Origin: Rhodocyclaceae bacterium
Lineage (GTDB): Bacteria > Pseudomonadota > Gammaproteobacteria > Burkholderiales > Rhodocyclaceae
Length of the DNA stretch: 43,797 nucleotides
NCBI GenBank assembly: GCA_018261935.1
Contig: JAGTRP010000028.1
Coordinates: 1 to 43,797 of the forward strand
Direction: 5' to 3'
The position numbers and the translations under genes are program-made. The notes below the pieces were generated by a model. The model was not told where the DNA came from and ran no database searches. It saw only the letters and a list, made by a program, of their open reading frames with translations. Position 1 is the first letter of the stretch. The number at the start of each line of letters is the position of its first letter. Below, piece after piece: positions 8,707-16,264 of the stretch.

Positions 8707-11199
8707 ATGCCCCACCTGTCGTGGGCAAGCGCCTGGCGCTCCGCCTGGAGCCGCTTCAGGCGCTGGGACGCTCTCCCCGTCGTCCCCTGGCGGGAGACCC
8801 TGATAGCGCCCACCCTCTTTGCCCTGGTGCTGGTCGCCACCGCGCCCATCGACTTCCTCCTGTTCCATAGTCTGGCCGAGCTGTTCTCCATCGGCGTCGC
8901 CATCACGGTATTCGCCGTCGCCTGGAACACCTATCCATTCACCCGCAGAAGCTTCCTGCTCTACCTCGGCTGCGGTTATCTCTGGGTGGCGGGGCTCGAT
9001 CTCGTCCATACGCTGACCTATCAGGGCATGGGGGTATTTCCGATCCAGGGCGCCAACGTGGCGACGCAGTTCTGGATCGCCGGCCGCCTCTACGAGGCCG
9101 TCCTTTTCCTGACCGCGCCACTCACCCTGGATCGCCACGTCAATCCCCGCATCCCCCTGGCGGCGGGAGGCCTGATGTTCGCGGCGGTGTGCGCGCTCAT
9201 CGCCACCGGCCACTTCCCTGCCGCCTACGTCGAAGGCCAGGGGCTCACCCCCTTCAAGATCGGCGCCGAGTATATCGTCGTGCTCCTGCTGCTGGCGTCG
9301 ATCACGCTCCTGTGGCGGCGTCGGGCTCACATGGATCCCGCCGTGAACCGGCTGGTCACCATCGCCATCGGCCTCACCATCTTCGCCGAACTCGCCTTCA
9401 CCCGCTATTTGCAGATCGTCAGCATCCCCATGGTGATAGGCCACGTGCTGAAGTTCTGGTCCTACTGGTTCGTCTACATCGCCCTGGTCCAATTCACCCT
9501 GCGCAACCCCTTCCAGATTCTCGGGCCTAACACCGGCGCCTACGACGCTTTCCCGGAATGCACCGCCCTGGTGGACCGGCGCGGCATCATCCGCCAGGTG
9601 AACCGTGCCCTGCGCGATGCCTGGGGGGACCGCCCGCTCATCGGCCAGCCCTGCCACGCGGTGCTCCATCCCCGGGACCTGGCCCAGGCGGATTGCCCCG
9701 TCTGCCAGGCCATCCGGCAGGGAACGCCAGCCCAGGGCCTGGAGCTTTCCCACTCCGACCAGGGCCGCTGGGAGGAGATCACCCTCACGCCCTTCTTCTG
9801 GTCCAGCCGGGTGGAGGGCATGGTGCACGTGGCGCGGGACGTCACCGAGCGCCGGCGTGGCGAGGAAAGGCTGTCCCAGCTCGCCCACCACGACCCCCTC
9901 ACCGGCCGGCCCAACCGCCTGCTCTTCCACGCCCGGGTCACCCACGCCCTGGACCGGGCCCGGCGGGAAAACACCCGCATTGCCGTCCTCTTCATCGACC
10001 TGGACCGCTTCAAGCAGGTCAACGACACCCTCGGCCACGGGATCGGCGACCGGCTGCTGGTGGAAACCGCCGCCCGCCTGGAAAGCTGCGTGCGGCAGGA
10101 GGACACCGTGGCCCGCCTGGGGGGCGACGAATTCACCGTCCTCCTCGAACCCCTGCACCAGCCGGCCGATGCGGCCCGGGTGGCGGAGAAGATCGTCCAT
10201 GCCCTGGGCCAGCCCTTCCACCTGGACGGCCACCCGGTGACGACGGGGGGCAGCGTCGGGGTAAGCATCTATCCGGAACACGGCCGCGACCTGGGAACGC
10301 TGCTCCACAGCGCCGACGAGGCCATGTACCGGGCCAAGCAGCTGGGGCGCGGGAACTACCAGTTCTACAGCGAGGAGATGACGGCCGGCGCCCGTGAGCG
10401 CCAGACCCTGAAGAACGGCCTGCAGCAAGCCATCGACCATTCGGAACTGCGGCTCTACTACCAGCCCCAGGTGGAGGTGGAGAGCGGCCGGGTGGTGGGG
10501 GTCGAGGCCCTGTCCCGCTGGCGCCACCCGGAGAAGGGCATCCTCTTTCCCGAGCGCTTCATCCCCCTGGCGGAGGAAACCGGGCTCATCGCCTCCCTGG
10601 ACGAATGGGTGCTGCGCACCGCCTGCCTCCAGGGCCGGCGGTGGCGCGACCAGGGATTTCCCCTCCACGTCGCCGTCAATGTATCGGGCAAGGACCTGGC
10701 CCGGGACGATTGGATCGCCCGCCTGGAAGCCATCCTGAAGGAGAGCGGCCTCGACCCGGCCTCCCTGGAGCTGGAGGTCTCCGAAGCCTGGCTGATGAGC
10801 GGGGCGGAGCGTGCGGTGGAGCGGCTCCACGAGCTGAAGCGGCTCGGGGTCAGGATCACCATCGACCACTTCGGAACCGGCCTCTCCTCCCTCACCTACC
10901 TGAAGCGCCTGCCCCTGGACAAGCTGAAAATCGACCAGTCGGTGCTGGAGAGCGCCCTCCAGGATGCCGACGACGCCGCCATCATCCGGGCCATCATCGC
11001 CCTCGGCCACACCCTGGATCTCAAGATCACGGCCATGGGGGTGAGCACCGATGCGCAGCTGGCCTTCCTGCGCGGCCCGGACCACAACGGCGCCGCCCTC
11101 GGCGGAGGCGACGAATACCAGGGCTTCCTCTACCAGCCGCCCCTGCCCGCCGAAGAACTGGACCGCCGGCTGCGGGAATCCGCCGTCGTGCGGCACTGA
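8707..11199 (+). CDS. MASE3-PAS-GGDEF-EAL membrane protein with degenerate EAL domain
   Basis: This 830-residue protein starts with about seven to eight membrane helices (residues 35-275). They carry MASE3-like motifs such as F-H-S-L-A-E-L-F-S-I and D-L-V-H-T-L-T-Y-Q-G-M. A PAS domain (about 280-380) ends in V-T-E-R-R-R. The GGDEF domain is intact (G-G-D-E-F at 472-476) with an inhibitory-site R-Q-E-D (463-466), so it should make c-di-GMP with product inhibition. The EAL domain (from about 575) keeps E600-A-L, an Asn in V-A-V-N-V-S and the Lys of K-L-K-I-D, but the usual D-D-F-G-T-G reads D-H-F-G-T-G (His721) and the glutamate of the A-E-G-V-E loop is Met777. Phosphodiesterase activity is therefore doubtful. 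GAGGAAAGG supports the start. The stop abuts the convergent gene. Confidence 0.92.
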   Translation: MPHLSWASAWRSAWSRFRRWDALPVVPWRETLIAPTLFALVLVATAPIDFLLFHSLAELFSIGVAITVFAVAWNTYPFTRRSFLLYLGCGYLWVAGLDLVHTLTYQGMGVFPIQGANVATQFWIAGRLYEAVLFLTAPLTLDRHVNPRIPLAAGGLMFAAVCALIATGHFPAAYVEGQGLTPFKIGAEYIVVLLLLASITLLWRRRAHMDPAVNRLVTIAIGLTIFAELAFTRYLQIVSIPMVIGHVLKFWSYWFVYIALVQFTLRNPFQILGPNTGAYDAFPECTALVDRRGIIRQVNRALRDAWGDRPLIGQPCHAVLHPRDLAQADCPVCQAIRQGTPAQGLELSHSDQGRWEEITLTPFFWSSRVEGMVHVARDVTERRRGEERLSQLAHHDPLTGRPNRLLFHARVTHALDRARRENTRIAVLFIDLDRFKQVNDTLGHGIGDRLLVETAARLESCVRQEDTVARLGGDEFTVLLEPLHQPADAARVAEKIVHALGQPFHLDGHPVTTGGSVGVSIYPEHGRDLGTLLHSADEAMYRAKQLGRGNYQFYSEEMTAGARERQTLKNGLQQAIDHSELRLYYQPQVEVESGRVVGVEALSRWRHPEKGILFPERFIPLAEETGLIASLDEWVLRTACLQGRRWRDQGFPLHVAVNVSGKDLARDDWIARLEAILKESGLDPASLELEVSEAWLMSGAERAVERLHELKRLGVRITIDHFGTGLSSLTYLKRLPLDKLKIDQSVLESALQDADDAAIIRAIIALGHTLDLKITAMGVSTDAQLAFLRGPDHNGAALGGGDEYQGFLYQPPLPAEELDRRLRESAVVRH

Positions 11200-12690
11200 T
11201 CAGATGGCATCCTTCACGTGGGACTTGAAGAAGGTGCTATGGCTGATGGTCTTGATGCCGGCATCTTTCAAGGGTTTCTCCAGATTCCTGAGATGATCGT
11301 TGCCTACCCCCGCCATCAGGAAACCGTCCTGGCTGGCATTGACGATCGCCTCGTACATGAAGACGTCCCGCAGGGTGCAGGTTTTCGCTAGCTCGGTGTC
11401 CTTTGCCTTCGTCTTGTTGTGCCCATGCTGCTCGCTGATCAGGTCATCGCCGGACTTGCTGCCCCGGGTGATTTTGGAATCCTTGATTTCCTTCCTGGCG
11501 AGCTTTGCGACCGCATCGATCATCTGGGCCAGGCTGCCGTCGCGCACATCCTTTTTTTCATTATTAGGCCGTTGCTCCCAGTTCGTGAATTCGCCCAAAA
11601 GGGTGTTGAGGTCCTTTATCAGATCGTCAATCCCCTGGTCGCGGGGCTTTTGCTTGCCCTGCCACGACTCCAGTGCATTGCAGAGTTCCTTGACAACGCG
11701 CTGCGCGGTGCCATTCCGGCTGTAACCGCTCTCCTTCGACTTCACATCGGGCTGCAGGGTAACCTTGAAATTTCGGAACTCGAAATAGGGGCGTTTCGTG
11801 TCGTCCCGCCCGACGGCGGGAGGCTTTCTGCCATTTCTGCCATTTTTCGTAGTTACCTTCTGGTATATCTCGTTCCATTTCTCGAAATTGAATTCCTTCA
11901 CATCGCTGCCGCTCGACGTCGCGGCGACCGAACCGAGAAGCTCCTTATCGATGTCGGCGCCGAGCGAGGCAAGAGCATAGGCCGCCTTGGCCGCCGGCGA
12001 TTCCATGGCGAATTCGTCGGCGCCATGGGTTTTGATCATCGGCGTCTTGCCCTTGCGTGTCGCCGCATCCTCGGCGTAGTGGTCGAACGGCACGCTCCCG
12101 CCCTCGCCGAGGATTTTCCCGGTCTGGTTGCTTTCCCCGATGATGGTCTGGTAACTCAGGACGTTATGGGCTTCGCCGAGGACGAAGAATCCGCCGCTGA
12201 AAGGCAGGTCGTACCACAGGGCCTTGTCCTTGACCAGGCCGACATCCACGGGCTGCTTGCCGAGGTGATTGTCGAACTCGGCCCGGTCGGCGTAGTGGCG
12301 GACGTAATCATCGTCGATTGCTTCTTTTTTCTCTTTGCTCGGATTGACTACCTGCAGGTCCTTCGACCCCGGGGGGTACTGCACCCCGGTCGCATCCCAG
12401 GCCGGTTCCCCGTCGATCAATGCCTTGCGCTGCACCACGGCATCCCCTTCCCGCGCCGCGCCCTGGAGGGACTCCACCCGCTGCAGGGCGGCCACGCCGG
12501 GGCTGGCGTCGGCTCTGGCCTGCATGGCCTCCAATTGCGTCGCCTGCGGACTGGTTCGGGCAAGGTCCTGCAATTGGGCCTGGGTGGCGCTTTCCGGGCG
12601 CCGGTCGGCAAACCCGGAGGTGGCGGAACGGTTGCCTCGCCCCGGCCTGTCCGGGGTGGCACCCGCTTGTCTATCCAAATGGGTCTGCAT
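11200..12690 (-). CDS. Effector-like protein with injection-system-type leader and GExH/GxxH domain
   Basis: This 496-residue protein is not one I can name. Residues 30-89 have the repetitive pattern R-P-E-x-x-T-Q-x-Q-L-Q-x-L-A-x-x-S-P-Q-A-x-Q-L, then a second A-D-A-S-P repeat, ending in V-V-Q-R-K. This style of leader is known from proteins linked to extracellular contractile injection systems and from DUF4157-type toxins. The rest contains L-G-E-A-H-N (Glu173, His175), R-D-V-F-M-Y-E-A-I and G-V-G-N-D-H-L (His466), an arrangement reminiscent of the TIKI/ChaN/EreA hydrolase superfamily; that is a by-eye suggestion. There is no secretion signal or membrane segment. Base composition is visibly lower in GC than in the neighbours (for example 11700-11900), a sign of transfer. 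The start is set by AGGAG in a small palindrome. No tail, sheath or immunity gene is nearby. Confidence 0.75.
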   Translation of the reverse strand: MQTHLDRQAGATPDRPGRGNRSATSGFADRRPESATQAQLQDLARTSPQATQLEAMQARADASPGVAALQRVESLQGAAREGDAVVQRKALIDGEPAWDATGVQYPPGSKDLQVVNPSKEKKEAIDDDYVRHYADRAEFDNHLGKQPVDVGLVKDKALWYDLPFSGGFFVLGEAHNVLSYQTIIGESNQTGKILGEGGSVPFDHYAEDAATRKGKTPMIKTHGADEFAMESPAAKAAYALASLGADIDKELLGSVAATSSGSDVKEFNFEKWNEIYQKVTTKNGRNGRKPPAVGRDDTKRPYFEFRNFKVTLQPDVKSKESGYSRNGTAQRVVKELCNALESWQGKQKPRDQGIDDLIKDLNTLLGEFTNWEQRPNNEKKDVRDGSLAQMIDAVAKLARKEIKDSKITRGSKSGDDLISEQHGHNKTKAKDTELAKTCTLRDVFMYEAIVNASQDGFLMAGVGNDHLRNLEKPLKDAGIKTISHSTFFKSHVKDAI

Positions 12691-12698
12691 GGCAATCT

Positions 12699-12711
12699 CC
12701 TATGTCATAGG
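12699..12711 (-). promoter_or_regulatory. Palindrome overlapping the ribosome site of the effector-like gene
   Basis: CCTATG-A-CATAGG on the minus strand is a perfect six-base inverted repeat with one central base. Its right arm contains the AGG of the AGGAG ribosome site, about eight bases before the ATG at 12690. It could be an operator or a hairpin that hides the site; neither is shown. Confidence 0.35.
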
Positions 12712-12790
12712 ACGCCATAATAATTGCCCAGCCCGCCAAGGGGTAGCGCCAGCCGCCGCGATCCGGCGCAAAGCCGGCACCGGTGCGTGA

Positions 12791-12871
12791 TCAGCGCCGC
12801 TTCAGCAGCAGCCCGCACTCCAGGTGGTGGGTATAGGGGAACGGGTCAAAGGCCGGCAGCGCGGCGATGCG
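12791..12871 (-). pseudogene. trmA: Displaced 3' end of trmA (C-terminal 26 codons)
   Basis: Read on the minus strand this stretch encodes R-I-A-A-L-P-A-F-D-P then F-P-Y-T-H-H-L-E-C-G-L-L-L-K-R-R and a TGA stop, which is the C-terminus of TrmA including the catalytic glutamate. By hand it matches the intact gene's last 26 codons at 66 of 78 bases and 23 of 26 residues. Similarity stops abruptly at about 12871 and nothing upstream resembles trmA. It lies on the same strand as the real trmA, 5.2 kb away. The 100 bp between it and the effector-like gene hold only a short G/C-rich inverted repeat. Confidence 0.85.
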
Positions 12872-12915
12872 GAGAGCCATCCGGGAATCTGCTCCACAAA
12901 AAAGCGGCCCAGAGG

Positions 12916-14274
12916 TCATTTACCGTCGATCTGGTAAGCCTTGAGCTTTCGCCACAACGAACTGCGGTCAATGCCGAGCATCTGGGCCGCGGCGGTCTGG
13001 TTGCCGCCGACCTCGTCCAGCACCCAGCGGATGTATTTCCTCTCCTGCTCGTCGAGGGTCTCAATCCGGGTGTTTTTCTGGCAGAGAAAGGCCGTTTGCT
13101 GCCGCAGGTCGTCCGGCAGGTGCGCACTTTCTATCGTCTCGCCGGTGGTGACGGCCGTGCCCCTCTCGATGAGGTTTTCCAGCTCCCGCACATTGCCGGG
13201 GTAATCGTAATTCATCAGGATCTCGTCTACGGCCTGGGAGGTGGCCGTCACGGTTTTCCGCATCTGCACCGAATACTTCTGCAGGAAATGGCGGACGAGC
13301 AGGGGAATGTCGCCCTTCCTTTGCGCCAGCGGCGGAATCTTCAGCGTCACCACGTTCAGCCGGAAATAGAGATCCTGGCGCAAACCACCGCTCTTGATCG
13401 CTTCAGCGAGATCGCGGTTGGTGGCGGCGATGATGCGGATATCCACCTTGACCGGACTGGTGGCGCCGAGCCGCAAGACCTCTTTTTCCTGGATGACGCG
13501 CAGCAGCTTGACCTGCATGTCGGCCGCCATCTCGGTGATTTCGTCCAGAAACAGCGTACCGCCCGACGCCGCCTCGATCAGGCCTTTGCGGCTGCTGGCG
13601 GCGCCGGTGAAAGCTTCCTTCTCGTGGCCGAAGAGTTCGTTGGCGAGCAGCTCCTGACTGAAAGCGCCGCAGTTGACGGCAATATACGGACCGTCGGCGC
13701 GGCCACTGTGGTGGTGCAGATAGCGGGCGAACAGCTCCTTGCCGGTGCCGCTGTCGCCGACGATCAGCACGTTGCAGTCGGTCGGCGCGACCTGGCGCGC
13801 CAATTCGAGCAGCCGCTTCATGGCGGGGTCCTGGGTGATGATGCTGACCTTGCCCCGGAAGGCATCGACCTGTTGGCGCAGCTGGGTATTTTCCGTCCGC
13901 AAACGGACTTTCTCCATGGCCTGGTCCACAACCTTGCGCACCTCGCTCAAACGGAAGGGTTTGGCGACGAAGTAGAACGCCCCCCGCTTCATCGCCTGGA
14001 CGGCTGCTTCAGCCGTGGCGTAGCCGGTGATCATGATGACTTCGGTATCCGGATGCTTTTCCCGGCAGGCCTTGAGCAACTGCATGCCGTCGACCTTCTC
14101 CATGCGCAGATCCGTCAGCAGGATGTCGAACTGCTGGCGCTCAAGCAGTGCCAGCGCCGCCGGACCGCTGCCGGCGGTGACGACCTCGTAGCCCTCCTTG
14201 CCCATGGCGCGCTCGATATTGCGCAGCGCCGCTTCCTCGTCGTCGACGATCAACAATCTACCGGTCTTTTTCAT
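12916..14274 (-). CDS. NtrC-family sigma-54-dependent response regulator
   Basis: The 452-residue protein has three parts. A receiver domain carries acidic residues D11-D12, phosphoacceptor Asp55 in L-L-T-D-L-R-M and Lys105. An AAA+ domain has Walker A G-D-S-G-T-G-K-E (173-180), Walker B G-G-T-L-F-L-D-E and N-Y-x-Y-P-G-N-V-R-E-L near 380. A C-terminal Fis-type helix-turn-helix contains Q-T-A-A-A-Q-M-L-G-I. The loop that contacts sigma-54 reads E-A-F-T-G-A (220-225) in place of canonical G-A-F-T-G-A, with Glu in the first position. The start (M-K-K-T-G) overlaps the end of the sensor kinase gene by 17 bp, so the two are co-translated. I found no convincing -24/-12 promoter in the surrounding intergenic regions, so its targets are not evident, though the divergent SulP gene is an obvious candidate. 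Confidence 0.94.
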   Translation of the reverse strand: MKKTGRLLIVDDEEAALRNIERAMGKEGYEVVTAGSGPAALALLERQQFDILLTDLRMEKVDGMQLLKACREKHPDTEVIMITGYATAEAAVQAMKRGAFYFVAKPFRLSEVRKVVDQAMEKVRLRTENTQLRQQVDAFRGKVSIITQDPAMKRLLELARQVAPTDCNVLIVGDSGTGKELFARYLHHHSGRADGPYIAVNCGAFSQELLANELFGHEKEAFTGAASSRKGLIEAASGGTLFLDEITEMAADMQVKLLRVIQEKEVLRLGATSPVKVDIRIIAATNRDLAEAIKSGGLRQDLYFRLNVVTLKIPPLAQRKGDIPLLVRHFLQKYSVQMRKTVTATSQAVDEILMNYDYPGNVRELENLIERGTAVTTGETIESAHLPDDLRQQTAFLCQKNTRIETLDEQERKYIRWVLDEVGGNQTAAAQMLGIDRSSLWRKLKAYQIDGK

Positions 14275-15754
14275 CCGCGCCTCCGTCCATTTCCCCATCG
14301 CCATCCGCGCACGGCAAGCGCAGGCGGAATGTCGTGCCCCGCCCAGGCTCGCTGCTGGCTGCAATGGTGCCGCCGTGTTCCTCGACAATCTGGTGAACGA
14401 TGAAGAGGCCGAGCCCCATGCCCTTGCCGACATCCTTGGTGGTGAAGAAGGGATCGAAGATACGCGGCAGGACGGCGGGCGCGATCCCCGCCCCGGTGTC
14501 CCTGACGGCGATTTCAATCGTCTTGCCGATGTCTTCGTCGAACTCGGGGTCGGCGTCGCCGGCCGGCACCCGACGGGCGGAAATGGCGACCTGCCCGTCC
14601 TTGCCGACCGCCTCGATGCCGTTCCGGACCAGATTCAACAGCGCCTGCTGCAGGCGTTGCCTGTCGGCGGGGAGCACGATGTCGTCCGGAATGTCGATGA
14701 CGATGGCCACCTCGGTCGGCACCTCGCCCTTGATGAAGCGGACGGTCTGCTCGACGAGTTCCCGCAACGGCTGCGGCTCCTTGCGGAACGGGGTGTCGCG
14801 GGCGAAGTCGAGCAGCGACCGGACGATGTTGCGCGCCCGCTCCCCCTGCTCGTCGATGCGCAGCAGCAGTTCCCGCTGGGCGTCGATATCCGCCTCGCCC
14901 AGTTCCTCCAGCAGCAGCTGGCAGGAAGTCCAGATATTGGAAAGCGGGTTGTTGAGCTCGTGGGCGATGCCCGACAGCATGGTCCCCAGCGAGGTCAGCT
15001 TCTCAGAGCGCAGCAGATGCTTCTGCCTCAGTTCGAGTTCCTTCAGCAAATGGTTGAAGGCATTGACGATGGAGACGATTTCCCGGTCATGGGAGTGCAG
15101 CGTGAGTTTGTCGCGCGTGCCGCTGGACACCGCATTGACGCTGTCCTCCATTTGCCGCAGCGGTTGCGCCACCCGGCGCGATAGCGCCTGGCCGATGGCG
15201 ATCATCAACAGCGCCAGGCCGACGATCGAGAACACGAGTACGGTCCTGAAGGAAGTCAGCGACGAGCGCACCAGCAGCCGTTCCGAACCCACCATGTCCT
15301 CGGCGATGGCGACGATCTCCTTGCCGGCGGCCCTGATGCGGAGCTCCAGCTGGGGGCGCCACGCCGCCCCCTTATCGCCCGCCGCCTCGTATTCATCCAT
15401 CAGCGTGCCATATCGGTCGAGCTGGCTGCCCAGGACCGCAACGCGCTGATCGGCGCCGAGCAAGGCGAAATCGGCGCTGTTCCTGCTCAACAGATGGCGC
15501 ATCCTGGCGATGTATAGCCCGTTCTCGCGATAGTCGGCTTCCTGGCCGTGGAGGAAGTAGTTGCGCTCGAAGCGGCGGATTTCCATCGACGTGTCGAAAA
15601 GCTCCGAAACCCTCTCCCCGAGGAGAATCCTCCCTTCGACCAGCTTCAGTTCCTCGAAGGTGAAGAGCGAAACCCCCAGGATAAGGACGGTGACGGCCAG
15701 ATAGCCGAAGATGATTTTCCGCCGCAGCGAGGGTTGGGTCAGGAAGAGTCTCAA
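14258..15754 (-). CDS. Membrane sensor histidine kinase, partner of the NtrC-type regulator
   Basis: From the proposed TTG start the protein has 498 residues. A first membrane helix (I-I-F-G-Y-L-A-V-T-V-L-I-L) is followed by a helical periplasmic domain of about 150 residues rich in Arg, Glu and Leu, similar in style to HBM/CHASE3 helical sensors. A second membrane helix comes next (V-L-V-F-S-I-V-G-L-A-L-L-M-I), then HAMP, the H-box I-A-H-E-L-N-N-P-L-S-N, the N-box L-L-N-L-V-R-N-G-I-E-A and G-boxes D-T-G-A-G and G-K-G-M-G-L-G-L. The start is uncertain: the frame stays open upstream to a GTG at 15895 with no good ribosome site, and M/L-R-L-F-L-T-Q-P-S-L-R-R-K at 15754 gives the most natural N-terminus. 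It should phosphorylate the adjacent NtrC-type regulator, whose gene it overlaps by 17 bp. The signal is unknown. Confidence 0.9.
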   Translation of the reverse strand: MRLFLTQPSLRRKIIFGYLAVTVLILGVSLFTFEELKLVEGRILLGERVSELFDTSMEIRRFERNYFLHGQEADYRENGLYIARMRHLLSRNSADFALLGADQRVAVLGSQLDRYGTLMDEYEAAGDKGAAWRPQLELRIRAAGKEIVAIAEDMVGSERLLVRSSLTSFRTVLVFSIVGLALLMIAIGQALSRRVAQPLRQMEDSVNAVSSGTRDKLTLHSHDREIVSIVNAFNHLLKELELRQKHLLRSEKLTSLGTMLSGIAHELNNPLSNIWTSCQLLLEELGEADIDAQRELLLRIDEQGERARNIVRSLLDFARDTPFRKEPQPLRELVEQTVRFIKGEVPTEVAIVIDIPDDIVLPADRQRLQQALLNLVRNGIEAVGKDGQVAISARRVPAGDADPEFDEDIGKTIEIAVRDTGAGIAPAVLPRIFDPFFTTKDVGKGMGLGLFIVHQIVEEHGGTIAASSEPGRGTTFRLRLPCADGDGEMDGGADEKDR

Positions 15755-15961
15755 CGGAGTAGATGCCTGAAGATATCGTTGCAATCTGCTACACACCCAG
15801 GCCAGGCCACAACAAGGCTGGCAGGAACCCGTCAATAATCGATAAATCAAAAGGATACGGAATTTAGTAGCCGAATCGATGTTGCAATTTAACACGCATA
15901 AAACTGCGCGCGCCTCAAATATCGCACATAAATATCCATAAAAACAACGTACTTGTTTGCA

Positions 15962-16264
15962 ATGGCATGGTTGCTGCTGTTGATGGGTTGGATGGCTACC
16001 GATTCCTCAGCGAACCCTGAATGCGAAACCATGAAATTCCTACGTGAAAAACTGAAACAACTTTCCCAAGCAATGGAACTGGTCAATATCGACAGGCTCG
16101 ATGAGCTGGAAAAGATACTTGAGGATGGAAACGTCTCCGCCGCTGCAGAAAGCCGCACGGCGGTGGTCGCGGATATCCCGTACTTTGGGCGCAGATGCAC
16201 CATGAGGGTGGAACACGCAGGAGGCTTCGGCGCCTTCGCCGCACCGCCGTCCGGGGAATGCTGA
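15962..16264 (+). CDS. Small exported coiled-coil protein coupled to SulP (tentative)
   Basis: A 100-residue frame opens with A-W-L-L-L-L-M-G-W-M-A-T-D-S-S-A, which looks like a signal peptide with a possible cleavage after S-S-A. A charged, probably coiled-coil stretch follows (residues 24-60, K-F-L-R-E-K-L-K-Q-L), then a less structured C-terminus. Its TGA shares one base with the proposed SulP start (TGATG), typical of translational coupling and the main argument that it is real. Against it: no clear ribosome site, an alternative TTG start at 15953, and no recognisable family. The 5' part is lower in GC than the flanking genes. Confidence 0.42.
   Translation: MAWLLLLMGWMATDSSANPECETMKFLREKLKQLSQAMELVNIDRLDELEKILEDGNVSAAAESRTAVVADIPYFGRRCTMRVEHAGGFGAFAAPPSGEC

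Noticed and set aside
8095-11196. A 1033-codon open frame on the minus strand
   Set aside because: Antisense shadow of the old-yellow-enzyme and MASE3-GGDEF-EAL genes, without ribosome site or domain signatures.
12691-16263. Sigma-54 (-24/-12) promoter for the SulP gene or the regulator operon
   Set aside because: A TGGCAT...TTGC pair at about 15964 has only two bases between elements instead of five, and is inside the tentative small gene.
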